64,000 nucleotides of DNA. Origin: Microbacterium profundi (GTDB taxonomy: Bacteria; Actinomycetota; Actinomycetes; Actinomycetales; Microbacteriaceae). This document shows, piece after piece, positions 44,864 to 54,770 of this stretch. Below the pieces are notes generated by a model. That model had not been told where the DNA came from. It saw only the letters and a program-made list of their open reading frames with translations, and did no database searches. Location of the stretch: assembly GCF_000763375.1 (NCBI RefSeq), contig NZ_JPSY01000004.1, forward strand, positions 124,001 through 188,000, written 5' to 3'. The translations under genes were made by a program, and so were the position numbers. Numbering within the stretch: position 1 is the first letter of the stretch; every line of letters starts with the position of its first letter.

Positions 44864-47800
44864 GTGGCATCCGACTCCTTCGTACACCTGCACGTGCACA
44901 GCGAGTACTCGATGCTGGATGGTGCTGCCAAGATCAACTCGATGACGCAGGCGGCTGCCGATTACGGCATGCCGGCCATCGCCGTCACAGATCACGGCAA
45001 CACATTCGCAGCGTTCGAGTTCTACAACGCGGCCAACAACGCGGGCGTGAAACCGATCATCGGCCTCGAGGCGTACGTCACCCCCGGAACGCACCGCAGC
45101 GACAAGACACGCGTGGCCTGGGGCTCTCCTGACCAGAAGCGAGACGACGTCTCCGGCTCCGGTGCGTACACCCACATGACCATGTGGAGCCAGAGCACCG
45201 AGGGCATGCACAACCTCTTCCGGCTGAGCTCTCTGTCCAGCCTCGAGGGGCAGTACTTCAAGCCCCGCATGGACCGCGAGCTGCTGCAGACGTACGGCAA
45301 GGGCCTCATAGCGACCACCGGATGCCCGTCCGGCGAGATCCAGACCCGCCTGCGCCTCGGGCAGTACGACGCAGCGCGCGCCGCCGCCGCCGAGTTCCAG
45401 GACATCTTCGGCAAGGAGAACTACTTCGCCGAGATCATGGATCACGGTCTCTCGATCGAGCGCCGGATCATGACCGATCTGCTGCGCCTGGCCAAGGACC
45501 TCGGCATTCCCCTGGTCGGGACCAACGACTCGCACTACACCCACCAGCACGAGGCCGATGCCCACGCGGCGCTGCTGTGCGTGCAGTCCGGGTCGACGAT
45601 GGACGACCCCAACCGTTTCAAGTTCGACGGCGACGGCTACTACATCAAGACCGCGCAGGAGATGCGCCAGCTCTTCCGCGACAACCCGGAGGCATGCGAC
45701 AACACGCTGCTCATCGCCGAGCGCTGCCAGGTCGACTTCAACACCTCGGCCAACTACATGCCGCGCTTCCCGGTACCGGACGGTGAGTCCGAAGACAGTT
45801 GGCTCATCAAAGAGGTCGAGGCCGGCCTGCACTACCGCTACCCGGCGGGCATCCCCGAAAAGGTGCGCAAGCGCGCCGAGTACGAGACCGGCATCATCCT
45901 GCAGATGGGTTTCCCCGGCTACTTCCTCGTGGTCGCCGACTTCATCAACTGGGCCAAGGACAACGGCATCCGCGTCGGTCCGGGCCGTGGCTCCGGCGCA
46001 GGATCCATGGTCGCCTATGCGATGAAGATCACCGACCTCGATCCGATCGAGCACGGCCTCATCTTCGAGCGGTTCCTCAACCCCGACCGCGTCTCGATGC
46101 CCGACTTCGACGTCGACTTCGATGATCGTCGACGCGGCGAGGTCATCGACTACGTCACCGAGAAGTACGGCTCTGAGCGCGTCGCGCAGATCGTCACGTA
46201 CGGCACGATCAAGTCCAAGCAGGCGTTGAAGGATGCCGGACGCGTGCTCGGCTTCCCGTTCAGCATGGGGGAGCGCCTGACCAAGGCGATGCCGCCGCCC
46301 GTGATGGGAAAGGACATGCCGCTGGACGGCATGTTCGACTCGAAGCATCCGCGATTCAAGGAAGCCGGCGAGTTCCGCACGCTGATCGAGACCGACCCCG
46401 AGGCGAAGACGGTCTTCGACCGCGCCGTCGGGCTCGAAGGTCTGAAGCGCCAGTGGGGTGTGCACGCCGCAGGCGTGATCATGTCGAGCGAGCCGCTGCT
46501 CGACATCGTGCCGATCATGCGCCGCGAGCAGGACGGCCAGATCGTCACGCAGTTCGACTACCCGTCGTGCGAGAGCCTCGGCCTGATCAAGATGGACTTC
46601 CTGGGGTTGCGCAACCTCACGATCATCTCTGACGCCCTCGACAACATCCGCACCAACCGTGGCGAAGAGGTCGATCTCGAGCATCTGGAGCTCGACGATC
46701 AGGGCGCCTACGATCTGCTCGCCCGCGGAGACTCCCTCGGAGTGTTCCAGCTCGACGGCGGTCCGATGCGTTCGCTCATGCGCCTGATGAAGCCTGACAA
46801 CTTCGGTGACATCTCGGCTCTCATCGCGCTGTACCGGCCGGGCCCCATGGGCGCGAACTCGCACACGAACTATGCGCTGCGAAAGAACGGACTCCAGCCG
46901 ATCACCCCGATCCATCCGGAGTTCACCGAGTCGCTCAAGGACATCCTCGACGAGTCGTACGGCCTCATCATCTACCAGGAGCAGGTGATGGCGATCGCGC
47001 AGAAGGTCGCCGGGTTCTCCCTCGGACAGGCGGACATCCTCCGCCGTGCGATGGGAAAGAAGAAGAAGTCCGAACTGGACAAGCAGTTCGAGGGCTTCCA
47101 GTCGGGAATGCACGCCAACGGGTACTCGGACGGCGCGGTGAACGCGATCTGGGAGATCCTGCTGCCGTTCTCCGACTACGCCTTCAACAAGGCGCACTCC
47201 GCCGCGTACGGCGTGGTCTCGTACTGGACCGCCTATCTCAAGGCGCATTATCCGGCCGAGTACATGGCGGCGCTGCTCACCAGCGTCGGCGACTCCAAGG
47301 ACAAGATGGCGCTGTACCTCAATGAGTGCCGCCGTATGGGCATCAAGGTGCTGCCGCCTGACGTCCGTGAGTCGATCAACTTCTTCGCAGCCGTCGGCGA
47401 TGACATCCGGTTCGGCCTCGGCGCCGTCCGCAACGTCGGCAGCAACGTCGTCGACGGCATCGTCCAGGCGCGCGAGAAGGAGAGCTTCGACTCCTTCCAC
47501 GACTTCCTCAAGAAGGTGCCGCTGCACGTCTCGAACAAGCGGACCGTCGAATCGCTGATCAAGGCGGGCGCGTTCGACTCGATGGGCGACACACGTCGCG
47601 CGCTCATGGAGATCCACGAGGATGCTGTGGAGGCAGCAGTCGGTCAGAAGCGGAACGAGGCGCAGGGCGCCATCGGATTCGATTTCGACAGTCTGTACGA
47701 CGCGGTGGAGGAGACCGTTCCCGCGAAGGTGCCCACTCGCCCGGAATGGGTCAAGAAGGACAAGCTCGCCTTCGAACGCGAGATGCTCGGCCTGTACGTC

Positions 47801-48382
47801 TCGGACCATCCGCTCGCCGGGCTCGAGGTGCCGCTCGCGAAGCACGCGTCGATCTCGATCAGCAACCTGCTCGCATCGGAAGACCTCCAGGACGGCGACC
47901 AGGTCACGGTGGCGGGCCTCGTGACCAGCGTGCAGCATCGTGTGGCGAAGGCCAGCGGCAACCCCTACGGCATGATCACGGTCGAGGACTTCAACGGCGA
48001 GGTCACCGTGATGTTCATGGGCAAGACCTACACCGAGTTTCAGCACACGCTGCAGCAGGACGCGATCCTCGCCGTGCGCGGGCGCGTGTCGCGGCGCGAT
48101 GACGGACTCAACCTGCATGCGCAGTCGGCTTTCTCGCCCGATGTCGGCTCGTTCGACACCGCAGGGCCTCTCGCCCTGGTGCTTGCAGAGCAGCGCGCGA
48201 CCGAGCGGGTGATGAACGATCTCGCCGAGGTGCTGCGTCGTCACAACGGCGAGACCGAGGTGGTGTTGAGGGTGCATCGGGGAACCACGGCGAAGGTGTT
48301 CGAAGTGCCGATGCCGGTGAAGGTGTCCGCCGATCTGTTCGGCGATCTCAAGTCGCTTCTCGGCCCCGCCTGCCTGGGGTGA
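44864..48382 (+). CDS. dnaE: DNA polymerase III alpha subunit
   Basis: 1172 residues from the GTG at 44864. PHP domain at the N-terminus (FVHLHVHSEYSMLDG, then AVTDHGN), palm domain with catalytic aspartates in PDFDVDFDDRRR (around residue 411), fingers and a C-terminal OB domain (DQVTVAGLVTSVQHR). This is the main replicative polymerase of the DnaE1 type; the PHP metal-binding residues appear intact, so proofreading may be built in, as in mycobacteria. It follows the DUF6230 operon but has its own TAGACT box. Confidence 0.97.
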   Translation: MASDSFVHLHVHSEYSMLDGAAKINSMTQAAADYGMPAIAVTDHGNTFAAFEFYNAANNAGVKPIIGLEAYVTPGTHRSDKTRVAWGSPDQKRDDVSGSGAYTHMTMWSQSTEGMHNLFRLSSLSSLEGQYFKPRMDRELLQTYGKGLIATTGCPSGEIQTRLRLGQYDAARAAAAEFQDIFGKENYFAEIMDHGLSIERRIMTDLLRLAKDLGIPLVGTNDSHYTHQHEADAHAALLCVQSGSTMDDPNRFKFDGDGYYIKTAQEMRQLFRDNPEACDNTLLIAERCQVDFNTSANYMPRFPVPDGESEDSWLIKEVEAGLHYRYPAGIPEKVRKRAEYETGIILQMGFPGYFLVVADFINWAKDNGIRVGPGRGSGAGSMVAYAMKITDLDPIEHGLIFERFLNPDRVSMPDFDVDFDDRRRGEVIDYVTEKYGSERVAQIVTYGTIKSKQALKDAGRVLGFPFSMGERLTKAMPPPVMGKDMPLDGMFDSKHPRFKEAGEFRTLIETDPEAKTVFDRAVGLEGLKRQWGVHAAGVIMSSEPLLDIVPIMRREQDGQIVTQFDYPSCESLGLIKMDFLGLRNLTIISDALDNIRTNRGEEVDLEHLELDDQGAYDLLARGDSLGVFQLDGGPMRSLMRLMKPDNFGDISALIALYRPGPMGANSHTNYALRKNGLQPITPIHPEFTESLKDILDESYGLIIYQEQVMAIAQKVAGFSLGQADILRRAMGKKKKSELDKQFEGFQSGMHANGYSDGAVNAIWEILLPFSDYAFNKAHSAAYGVVSYWTAYLKAHYPAEYMAALLTSVGDSKDKMALYLNECRRMGIKVLPPDVRESINFFAAVGDDIRFGLGAVRNVGSNVVDGIVQAREKESFDSFHDFLKKVPLHVSNKRTVESLIKAGAFDSMGDTRRALMEIHEDAVEAAVGQKRNEAQGAIGFDFDSLYDAVEETVPAKVPTRPEWVKKDKLAFEREMLGLYVSDHPLAGLEVPLAKHASISISNLLASEDLQDGDQVTVAGLVTSVQHRVAKASGNPYGMITVEDFNGEVTVMFMGKTYTEFQHTLQQDAILAVRGRVSRRDDGLNLHAQSAFSPDVGSFDTAGPLALVLAEQRATERVMNDLAEVLRRHNGETEVVLRVHRGTTAKVFEVPMPVKVSADLFGDLKSLLGPACLG

Positions 48383-48422
48383 ATGGGCAGGTCTTCACCA
48401 TGCGTCACTCGGATGCAACAGG

Positions 48423-48428
48423 TAGTAT
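48423..48428 (+). promoter_or_regulatory. -10 box (TAGTAT) for the membrane protein gene
   Basis: TAGTAT lies 60 nt before the ATG at 48488, in the 105-nt gap after dnaE; GAAAGGA is the ribosome site. Confidence 0.45.
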
Positions 48429-48487
48429 CGGGACGCGTTGGGCGCACACGATGAGTCCGAGCGCGCCACGTTGAAAGGACCACGCTC

Positions 48488-49741
48488 ATGAGCACGGAAT
48501 CCCCCTTCGCCGGTGACCCGGAGCCCCTCGGTGACCCGGAGAACGTCGCCGACTCTGCGCCGTTCGCAGAAGACGACGGTGTGCTCTACGACGAAGAGGT
48601 CGCACCGCAACCCGGCATCCTCGGGTTCACGCTGCGGGAGCTGCTCATCGTCGGGGTCTGGCTCATCGCGTTCGTGACGTCGTTCTTCCCCGTGTACGCC
48701 CAGGCTGGCGGCACTTCGTTGTGGGGACAGGGGATCCAGTGGGTTCTCGCGCTGGGCCTGCCCACCGCGGCCGTCTTCCTGATCGTTCTCCGCCGCTTCT
48801 CCCCGGACGGCATCCGCCGGGTCGGCTCGCTGGGGATCGACCAGTTCGCCTCCGTCTCGTTCTCGGTCAGCGCCCTGTATTGGGCGACCGTCAACTGGGA
48901 CCTCGTCACGGTCTCGGCCGCGACCGACGAGTTCGCGTTGACCTGGGTCACGATCATTCAGTTCGTCGCTGCGCTCGCGCTCGTCATCATCACGGTCTTC
49001 GCACCGCTCATCCCCGGGTTGCGCGACGACTTCCACGGACGTCTGGTAACGCTCGCGCATCGCAACGCCAACCCGGTCCGACCGGTGATCGCACGCCCGC
49101 GAGCCGAGAAGCCCGCTCCGGTTCCGCACGAGGCCCCGGTCATCGACTCCGAACTGTCGGGTGAGCACACGACTGACGAGATCGCGGATCTCGGGCTGGG
49201 CGACCGAGTGTCGTCCACGGCGCACGCGTCACGTCGCGACCTCGGCACCGCGCCCGGGCTCGAAGCCGACATCGGCCTCGGAACCACCGTGGGCGCCGAC
49301 GACAGCGACTACCTTCCCGCCTATGCGCGGACGTCGCGAGGGCAGCTCAGCCCTGACGACGAGCAGGATGCCGTCGCCTCCGACCCCGCAGAAGATGCCG
49401 ATTCGACCCGCTCGGAGGTTACGGAGCCTGGAGCGGTCGATGACCAGACGGGCGTCATCGAAGATCTCGACGCGACGGCACCGCGCGAGGTCACGGCTCC
49501 GACTGCGAGGCCCACGGAAGCACCCGTCGAGGAAACGGTGGATTCCACATCCTCGCAACCGTTCTGGGCCCTGGCCCCGACCGAGCGCGACGTCGTCGAT
49601 GAGCGCGGTGAGCCCCTGTTCCGCATCGGCCCGACCGCATGGGCGCTCGTGGCCGAGGACCGGGGCGGAGCCTTCGTGGTCCGACACGACGACGGCCGGA
49701 TCGGCTACCTGCACGACATCGCAGACATCACGAGGGGCTGA
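48488..49741 (+). CDS. Conserved membrane protein with cytoplasmic C-terminal module
   Basis: 417 residues. An acidic N-terminus (1-45), four likely membrane helices (about 46-165), a long acidic, low-complexity region (about 200-350), and a conserved C-terminal module of about 60 residues (FWALAPTERDVVDERGEPLF, then RIGPTAWALVAEDRGGAFVV and a GYLHDI ending). That end resembles short SH3-like modules of other actinobacterial membrane proteins. Function unknown. It runs into hisD with 1 nt between stop and start, so the two share an mRNA. Confidence 0.75.
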   Translation: MSTESPFAGDPEPLGDPENVADSAPFAEDDGVLYDEEVAPQPGILGFTLRELLIVGVWLIAFVTSFFPVYAQAGGTSLWGQGIQWVLALGLPTAAVFLIVLRRFSPDGIRRVGSLGIDQFASVSFSVSALYWATVNWDLVTVSAATDEFALTWVTIIQFVAALALVIITVFAPLIPGLRDDFHGRLVTLAHRNANPVRPVIARPRAEKPAPVPHEAPVIDSELSGEHTTDEIADLGLGDRVSSTAHASRRDLGTAPGLEADIGLGTTVGADDSDYLPAYARTSRGQLSPDDEQDAVASDPAEDADSTRSEVTEPGAVDDQTGVIEDLDATAPREVTAPTARPTEAPVEETVDSTSSQPFWALAPTERDVVDERGEPLFRIGPTAWALVAEDRGGAFVVRHDDGRIGYLHDIADITRG

Positions 49742-49742
49742 A

Positions 49743-51065
49743 GTGCGAACGATCGATCTACGAGGGCAGAAACTCTCGCCTGCAGACATGCTCGCTGCCG
49801 TACCACGGGCCGCTCAGGCGCGAGCCGAAGCCCTCGAGACCGCGGCGCGGATCGTCGACGACGTCCGCGAACGTGGCGAGGATGCGCTGCGGGAGCAGGC
49901 CGAGCGATTCGACAGGGTCACCGACCACGCGATCCGCGTCCCTTCCGAGCACATCGCCGAGGCACTCGCTTCCGTCGATCCCGTCGTGCGCGCAGCCTTG
50001 GAGGAAGCGATCCTCCGCGTTCGTCAGGGCTCCGCGGCGCAGGTGCCCGACTCCCGGACAACGGCCATCGGGCCCGGCGCCCAGATCGTCCAGCGCTGGC
50101 AGCCTGTCACCAGGGCGGGCGTCTACATCCCCGGCGGCAAGGCCCCGCTCGCCTCGAGCGTCGTCATGAACGTCGTCCCCGCTCAGGTGGCGGGCGTCAC
50201 GAGCATCGCGCTCGCATCCCCGCCGCAGTCCGACGGACGGGTGCACGCGACGATCCTCGCGGCCGCCGGCCTCCTCGGCATCTCAGAGGTGTACGCGATC
50301 GGCGGAGCCGGTGCGATCGGTGCTCTCGCCTGGGGCGTGGCCGCCATCGGCCTCGACCCCGTCGACGTCGTCTCCGGACCTGGCAACAATTACGTCGCCT
50401 CGGCGAAGCGTGCCGTCGCCGGTGTCGTCGGCACGGATTCGGAAGCAGGTGCGACCGAGATCCTGATCGTCGCAGACGCTGCGGCCGATGCGCGCCTGAT
50501 CGCCGCAGACCTCGTGAGCCAGGCCGAGCACGACGAGCAGGCCTCTGCGGTTCTCGTGACCGATGACCCGGCGCTGGCTGAGCGCGTCGCCGCCGAGGTC
50601 GAGCAGATCGCCGCACGCACGAGACACAGTGAGCGCGTCGGAGTCTCACTCGCCGGACCGCAGTCCGCGATCGTCCTGGTCGACGACCGCGCGATGGCGA
50701 CGGCCTTCAGCAACGCGTACGCCCCCGAGCACCTCGAACTGCACCTGACAGATGCCGAGGCTGCGGCATCCGCCTTCACAAGCGCAGGTGCCGTCTTCGT
50801 AGGCGACCAGACGCCGGTGAGCCTCGGCGACTACATGGCCGGGAGCAACCACGTCCTGCCCACCGGAGGCCAGGCCCGCTATGCGCCGGGCCTCGGCGCT
50901 TACACGTTCCTGCGTCCGCAGCAGGTGATCTCATACGACCACGCCGCCCTCGCCGCAGTACGCGCAGGTGTCGTCGCCCTCGCGAACGCCGAAGTGCTGC
51001 CCGCACACGGCGAGGCGATCGAGGCTCGCTTCCAGGGAGCGGCCGGGGGAGCGGCTACGCTGTAA
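49743..51065 (+). CDS. hisD: Histidinol dehydrogenase
   Basis: 440 residues from the GTG at 49743; the open frame reaching back to 49161 lies inside the upstream gene. Family features: [13 protein letters not shown], the [12 protein letters not shown] stretch, zinc/catalytic His in [10 protein letters not shown] and [10 protein letters not shown]. It oxidises histidinol to histidine with two NAD+. Other his genes are not in the window. Confidence 0.96.
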   Translation: MRTIDLRGQKLSPADMLAAVPRAAQARAEALETAARIVDDVRERGEDALREQAERFDRVTDHAIRVPSEHIAEALASVDPVVRAALEEAILRVRQGSAAQVPDSRTTAIGPGAQIVQRWQPVTRAGVYIPGGKAPLASSVVMNVVPAQVAGVTSIALASPPQSDGRVHATILAAAGLLGISEVYAIGGAGAIGALAWGVAAIGLDPVDVVSGPGNNYVASAKRAVAGVVGTDSEAGATEILIVADAAADARLIAADLVSQAEHDEQASAVLVTDDPALAERVAAEVEQIAARTRHSERVGVSLAGPQSAIVLVDDRAMATAFSNAYAPEHLELHLTDAEAAASAFTSAGAVFVGDQTPVSLGDYMAGSNHVLPTGGQARYAPGLGAYTFLRPQQVISYDHAALAAVRAGVVALANAEVLPAHGEAIEARFQGAAGGAATL

Positions 51066-51069
51066 CACC

Positions 51070-51546
51070 ATGCACTGCCCCTTCTGCCGTCACCCGGATT
51101 CCCGCGTCATCGACTCCCGCACGAGCGACGACGGACTCTCGATCCGCAGGCGTCGCCAGTGCCCGGAATGCGGAGGACGATTCACGACCACCGAGACGGC
51201 CAGCCTCAACGTGATCAAGCGCTCGGGGGTCATGGAGCCGTTCAGTCGGGAGAAGGTCATCTCGGGTGTGCGCAAAGCCTGTCAGGGGCGGCCGGTGACC
51301 GAAGCCGACTTCGCGATCCTCGCGCAGCGTGTGGAGGAGGCGGTACGCCAGACCGGCGTCTCGCAGCTCGATGCCAACGAGATCGGCCTCGCCATCCTCG
51401 GTCCGCTGCGAGATCTCGACGAGGTGGCGTATCTGCGCTTCGCGAGCGTCTATCAGGCGTTCGACTCGCTGGAGGACTTCGAGAGCGCGATCACCGACCT
51501 CCGAGCCGAGCATTCGCCGTCCGAACCGGAGTCCGTCGACCGGTAA
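51070..51546 (+). CDS. nrdR: Ribonucleotide reductase repressor NrdR
   Basis: 158 residues from the ATG at 51070, 4 nt after hisD. A zinc ribbon with C3, C6, C31 and C34 (MHCPFC and CPECGGRF) is followed by an ATP-cone domain ([20 protein letters not shown]). It senses ATP/dATP and represses nrd operons at NrdR boxes. No nrd gene is adjacent, so it acts at a distance. Normal length. Confidence 0.96.
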   Translation: MHCPFCRHPDSRVIDSRTSDDGLSIRRRRQCPECGGRFTTTETASLNVIKRSGVMEPFSREKVISGVRKACQGRPVTEADFAILAQRVEEAVRQTGVSQLDANEIGLAILGPLRDLDEVAYLRFASVYQAFDSLEDFESAITDLRAEHSPSEPESVDR

Positions 51547-51556
51547 TCTGGCAGGG

Positions 51557-52576
51557 ATGTATCCGCTGCTCTTCCGCGTCGTCCTGTCGCGCTTCGACTC
51601 CGAGTTCGCCCACCATGCCGGCATGGCGGTGATCCGCGTACTCGGTGCGCCGCCGTTCTCGTGGGCCACGCGTGCGATCGCAGCGCCAGACCCGCAGCTG
51701 CAGGTGCAGGCACTTGGCCTCACGTTCGACTCGCCGTTCGGCGTCGCCGCCGGGTTCGACAAGAACGCCGTCGGTGTGCGCGGGCTGGCTGCTCTCGGCT
51801 TCGGTCATGTCGAGATCGGCACGATCACGGCCATCGCCCAGGACGGCAACCCCCGGCCGCGACTTTTCCGTCTGGTGCCCGATCGTGCGTTGATCAACCG
51901 GATGGGCTTCAACAACGACGGAGCCGAAGCTGCGTCGCGCCGCCTCGAGAAGCTCCGCCGGCGCCGCCCGAAGACCGTCATAGGCGTGAACATCGGCAAG
52001 AGCCGGGTCGTCGACGTCGCTGACGCGAGCTCCGACTACGTCGCCAGCACGGAGCGACTCGCACCGCTCGCCGATTACCTGGCCGTCAACGTGTCCTCCC
52101 CGAACACACCCGGACTGCGCGGACTCCAGGCGGTCGAGACTCTCGCGCCGCTGCTGCGCGCGGTCAAGGCGGCCGCCGGTGCGACACCGCTGCTGGTGAA
52201 GATCGCCCCGGATCTCCCCGACGATGAGATCACGGCGATCGCGCAGCTCGCCGTCGCAGAGGGCCTCGACGGCATCATCGCGCACAACACCACGATCAGC
52301 CGCGAGGGTCTCGAGTCGGATGCCGAAGTCGTCGAGGCAGCCGGCGCGGGCGGGCTCTCGGGCGCACCGCTGCGCGCACGCTCGATGGAGGTGCTGCACG
52401 TGGTTCGCGCGGCTGTTCCGAGTGATTTCTGCGTCGTCTCGGTCGGCGGAGTGGAGACCGCGACAGATGTGCAGGAAAGACTGGATGCCGGTGCGACGCT
52501 GGTGCAGGGCTACACGGCGTTCCTCTACCGAGGACCGCTCTGGGCGCGTCAGATCAACCGCGGGTTGCGCGCATAA
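51557..52576 (+). CDS. pyrD: Dihydroorotate dehydrogenase (quinone), class 2
   Basis: 339 residues from the ATG at 51557. N-terminal amphipathic membrane helix (MYPLLFRVVLSRFDSEFAHH), FMN core with AAGFDKNA and NVSSPNTPGLRGLQ, where the catalytic Ser of class 2 enzymes lies, and SVGGVETATD. It oxidises dihydroorotate with menaquinone at the membrane. A TAATCT box overlaps the nrdR stop and ends 7 nt before the ATG, so it may be transcribed leaderlessly as well as from upstream. Confidence 0.96.
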   Translation: MYPLLFRVVLSRFDSEFAHHAGMAVIRVLGAPPFSWATRAIAAPDPQLQVQALGLTFDSPFGVAAGFDKNAVGVRGLAALGFGHVEIGTITAIAQDGNPRPRLFRLVPDRALINRMGFNNDGAEAASRRLEKLRRRRPKTVIGVNIGKSRVVDVADASSDYVASTERLAPLADYLAVNVSSPNTPGLRGLQAVETLAPLLRAVKAAAGATPLLVKIAPDLPDDEITAIAQLAVAEGLDGIIAHNTTISREGLESDAEVVEAAGAGGLSGAPLRARSMEVLHVVRAAVPSDFCVVSVGGVETATDVQERLDAGATLVQGYTAFLYRGPLWARQINRGLRA

Positions 52577-52588
52577 CTGGGTGCGGGG

Positions 52589-52650
52589 CGTTGAGCGAGC
52601 GGAGCGAGACGAAACGGGTTGAGCAAGGAGCGTCAGCGACGAGTCGAAAC
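52589..52650. repeat. Intergenic repeat family, single-arm copy C
   Basis: CGTTGAGCGAGCGGAGCGAG through GACGAGTCGAAAC matches the right arm of the element at 7907-7966 almost base for base. It sits between converging pyrD and the DUF3043 gene. Confidence 0.8.
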
Positions 52651-52655
52651 CGGGC

Positions 52656-53219
52656 TCAGTCGGGGTACTGGCCGCGCTTGACCTGCGGCTTGGGCAGGCG
52701 CATGAAACGCATCTGCAGCGCACGCATCGCGGCGTACCAGCCGAGGCCCTTCTCCATGCGGTCCTTTCCGAACTTGGCGGCGACCTTGCGCTTGACGCGG
52801 ATGCCGAGCAGCACCATGTCGATGACGGCTATGACGATGAACGCCCACAGGCCGATGAAGGCGAAGAACGAGAAGCTGGGATCCGGGACGAGGGAGACCA
52901 GGATGACGATGACCATCAGGGCCATGACCCACTCGGAGAGGTGCCAGCCGGCGTCGACGTAGTCGCGCACCCAACGACGCTGCGGACCCTTGTCGCGCGG
53001 CGGGAGGTACTTGTCCTCACCGGCGGCCATGCCCGCCTGCGCACGCTCGCGCTGCTCCCGCATCTGCAGCTTCGCTGCGGCGCGGGCTTCCTTGGTGTCG
53101 GCCACCAGCGGTCGTCGACGTGCGGCTTCCTGCTCGGCGCGGCTCGGCGTCGGGCGTCCCTTGCCGGCGACGGGCGTCTCGGCCGCGTCGTCGTTCGTCG
53201 GTGGGGTGGAAGTGGCCAC
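52656..53219 (-). CDS. DUF3043 family membrane protein
   Basis: 187 residues from a GTG at 53219 with GAGGAG 4 nt upstream; the longer open frame lacks a signal. A charged N-terminal half (GKGRPTPSRAEQEAARRRPL is the family hallmark) is followed by two membrane helices (about 103-125 and 128-147) and a basic C-terminus. Function unknown; common in actinobacteria. Divergent from the M20 peptidase across 46 nt. Confidence 0.88.
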   Translation of the reverse strand: MATSTPPTNDDAAETPVAGKGRPTPSRAEQEAARRRPLVADTKEARAAAKLQMREQRERAQAGMAAGEDKYLPPRDKGPQRRWVRDYVDAGWHLSEWVMALMVIVILVSLVPDPSFSFFAFIGLWAFIVIAVIDMVLLGIRVKRKVAAKFGKDRMEKGLGWYAAMRALQMRFMRLPKPQVKRGQYPD

Positions 53220-53265
53220 GAGGCTCCTCGGATAGGGATCGGTGTTCAGCCTTAAGATTACTCGC

Positions 53266-54675
53266 ATGACTTCACAGACGCAGAACGTCGACCCCGCGAT
53301 CGAATCCGCCGTCACAGAAGCGGTGGCCATCGGCATCCCCTCCGCGCTGTCCGACCTCGGCGACCTCGTCCGCATTCCCGGCATCGCATGGCCGTCGTTC
53401 GATCAGACGCAGCTCGAGCGCAGCGCCGAGCGCGTGGCATCGCTTGCGACCGGCACCGGCGTCTTCGACGACGTCAGGGTGCTGCGTGCCGCGATCCCCG
53501 GCACTGACGAGCACGGTCAGCCCGCTGTTCTCGCGACGCGGGCCGCACGCAACGGCAAGCCGACGATCCTGCTCTACGCGCACCACGATGTGCAGCCTCC
53601 GGGTTCAGACGAGCTGTGGGATACGCCGCCCTTCGAACCGACCGTCCGCGATGGGCGGTTGTACGGGCGCGGTGCCGCCGACGACAAGGCCGGCATCATG
53701 GCGCACATCGCGTCACTGCGTGCGGTATCCGAGGTGTTCGGTGACGACCTCGACCTGGGAGTCTCGCTGTTCATCGAGGGCGAGGAGGAGTACGGATCGC
53801 GCTCGTTCGCCCAGTTCCTCAGCGACAACTCCGAGGCACTCCGTGCGGACGCGATCGTGGTCGCCGACTCCGGCAACTGGGATTCGACGACTCCTGGGCT
53901 GACCGTGTCCCTGCGCGGCAACGCACGCTTCACGATGAAAGTGCGCACGCTCGATCACGCGTCGCACTCCGGCATGTTCGGGGGAGCGGTGCCCGACGCG
54001 ATGATGGCGACGGTCCGCCTGCTCGCCACGCTCTGGGACGAGGACGGCGCCGTCGCCGTGGAAGGACTCTCCGAGACCGACACCGAGACTCCCGATTACA
54101 GCGAGGAGACGCTGCGCGACGAGGCCGGACTGCTACCGGGTACCTCGCCGATCGGGCGGGGCAGCATCCTGAGCCGGATCTGGAACAAACCGGCCATCAC
54201 GGTCATAGGCATCGACGCGACAGACGTGGCCTCGGCATCGAACACGCTGCTTCCGGAGGTGACCGTCGTCATCAGCGCGCGCGTCGCGCCGGGGCAGTCC
54301 GGTGAGGACGCGTACGAGGCGCTCGAGGCGCACCTGCGCGCCCACGTGCCGTTCGGCGCGGAGCTGACGTTCTCGGACGTCGATCTCGGCGACGGATTCC
54401 TCGTCGACACCAGCGGTTGGGCTGTGAGCCTCGCGCGCCAGGCGATGGCGGACGGCTATGGCGCAGACCCGGTCGATCTCGGAGTCGGAGGGTCCATCCC
54501 GTTCATCGCAGATCTCGTGCGGGAATTCCCGGCGGCGCAGATCCTCGTCACCGGAGTGGAGGATCCTCACGCACGTGCCCACAGCCCCAACGAGTCGCTG
54601 CACCTGGACACGTTCCGTCATGCCGTCGCGACCGAGGCGCTGCTGCTGACACGTATGAACGAGATCACCGGCTGA
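53266..54675 (+). CDS. M20-family dipeptidase/metallopeptidase
   Basis: 469 residues from the ATG at 53266. Di-zinc motifs: AHHDVQPPG (H106), GRGAADDKAG with the bridging Asp, and EGEEEYGS with the catalytic Glu. A lid/dimer domain lies in the middle (about 205-355). It cleaves dipeptides or similar substrates in the cytoplasm; the exact substrate is open. A TAAGAT box ends 7 nt before the ATG and no ribosome site exists, so the mRNA is probably leaderless. Confidence 0.93.
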   Translation: MTSQTQNVDPAIESAVTEAVAIGIPSALSDLGDLVRIPGIAWPSFDQTQLERSAERVASLATGTGVFDDVRVLRAAIPGTDEHGQPAVLATRAARNGKPTILLYAHHDVQPPGSDELWDTPPFEPTVRDGRLYGRGAADDKAGIMAHIASLRAVSEVFGDDLDLGVSLFIEGEEEYGSRSFAQFLSDNSEALRADAIVVADSGNWDSTTPGLTVSLRGNARFTMKVRTLDHASHSGMFGGAVPDAMMATVRLLATLWDEDGAVAVEGLSETDTETPDYSEETLRDEAGLLPGTSPIGRGSILSRIWNKPAITVIGIDATDVASASNTLLPEVTVVISARVAPGQSGEDAYEALEAHLRAHVPFGAELTFSDVDLGDGFLVDTSGWAVSLARQAMADGYGADPVDLGVGGSIPFIADLVREFPAAQILVTGVEDPHARAHSPNESLHLDTFRHAVATEALLLTRMNEITG

Positions 54676-54718
54676 TCGCCTTCGCGAACTGATCAGCGCC
54701 CATCCGGGTGCTCGAAGG

Positions 54719-54724
54719 TAGAAT
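54719..54724 (+). promoter_or_regulatory. -10 box (TAGAAT) for erpA
   Basis: TAGAAT lies 46 nt before the erpA ATG, giving a leader of about 40 nt with an AAGGAG ribosome site. Confidence 0.45.
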
Positions 54725-54770
54725 CAGAACGAAACGCCGCCTGCACGCGCGGCCTGTCACAAGGAGCGAC

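Noticed and set aside
44570..48277. 1235-codon open frame antisense to dnaE
   Set aside because: It mirrors the codon pattern of dnaE, has His/Arg/Glu-rich composition typical of antisense frames in GC-rich DNA, and matches no family.
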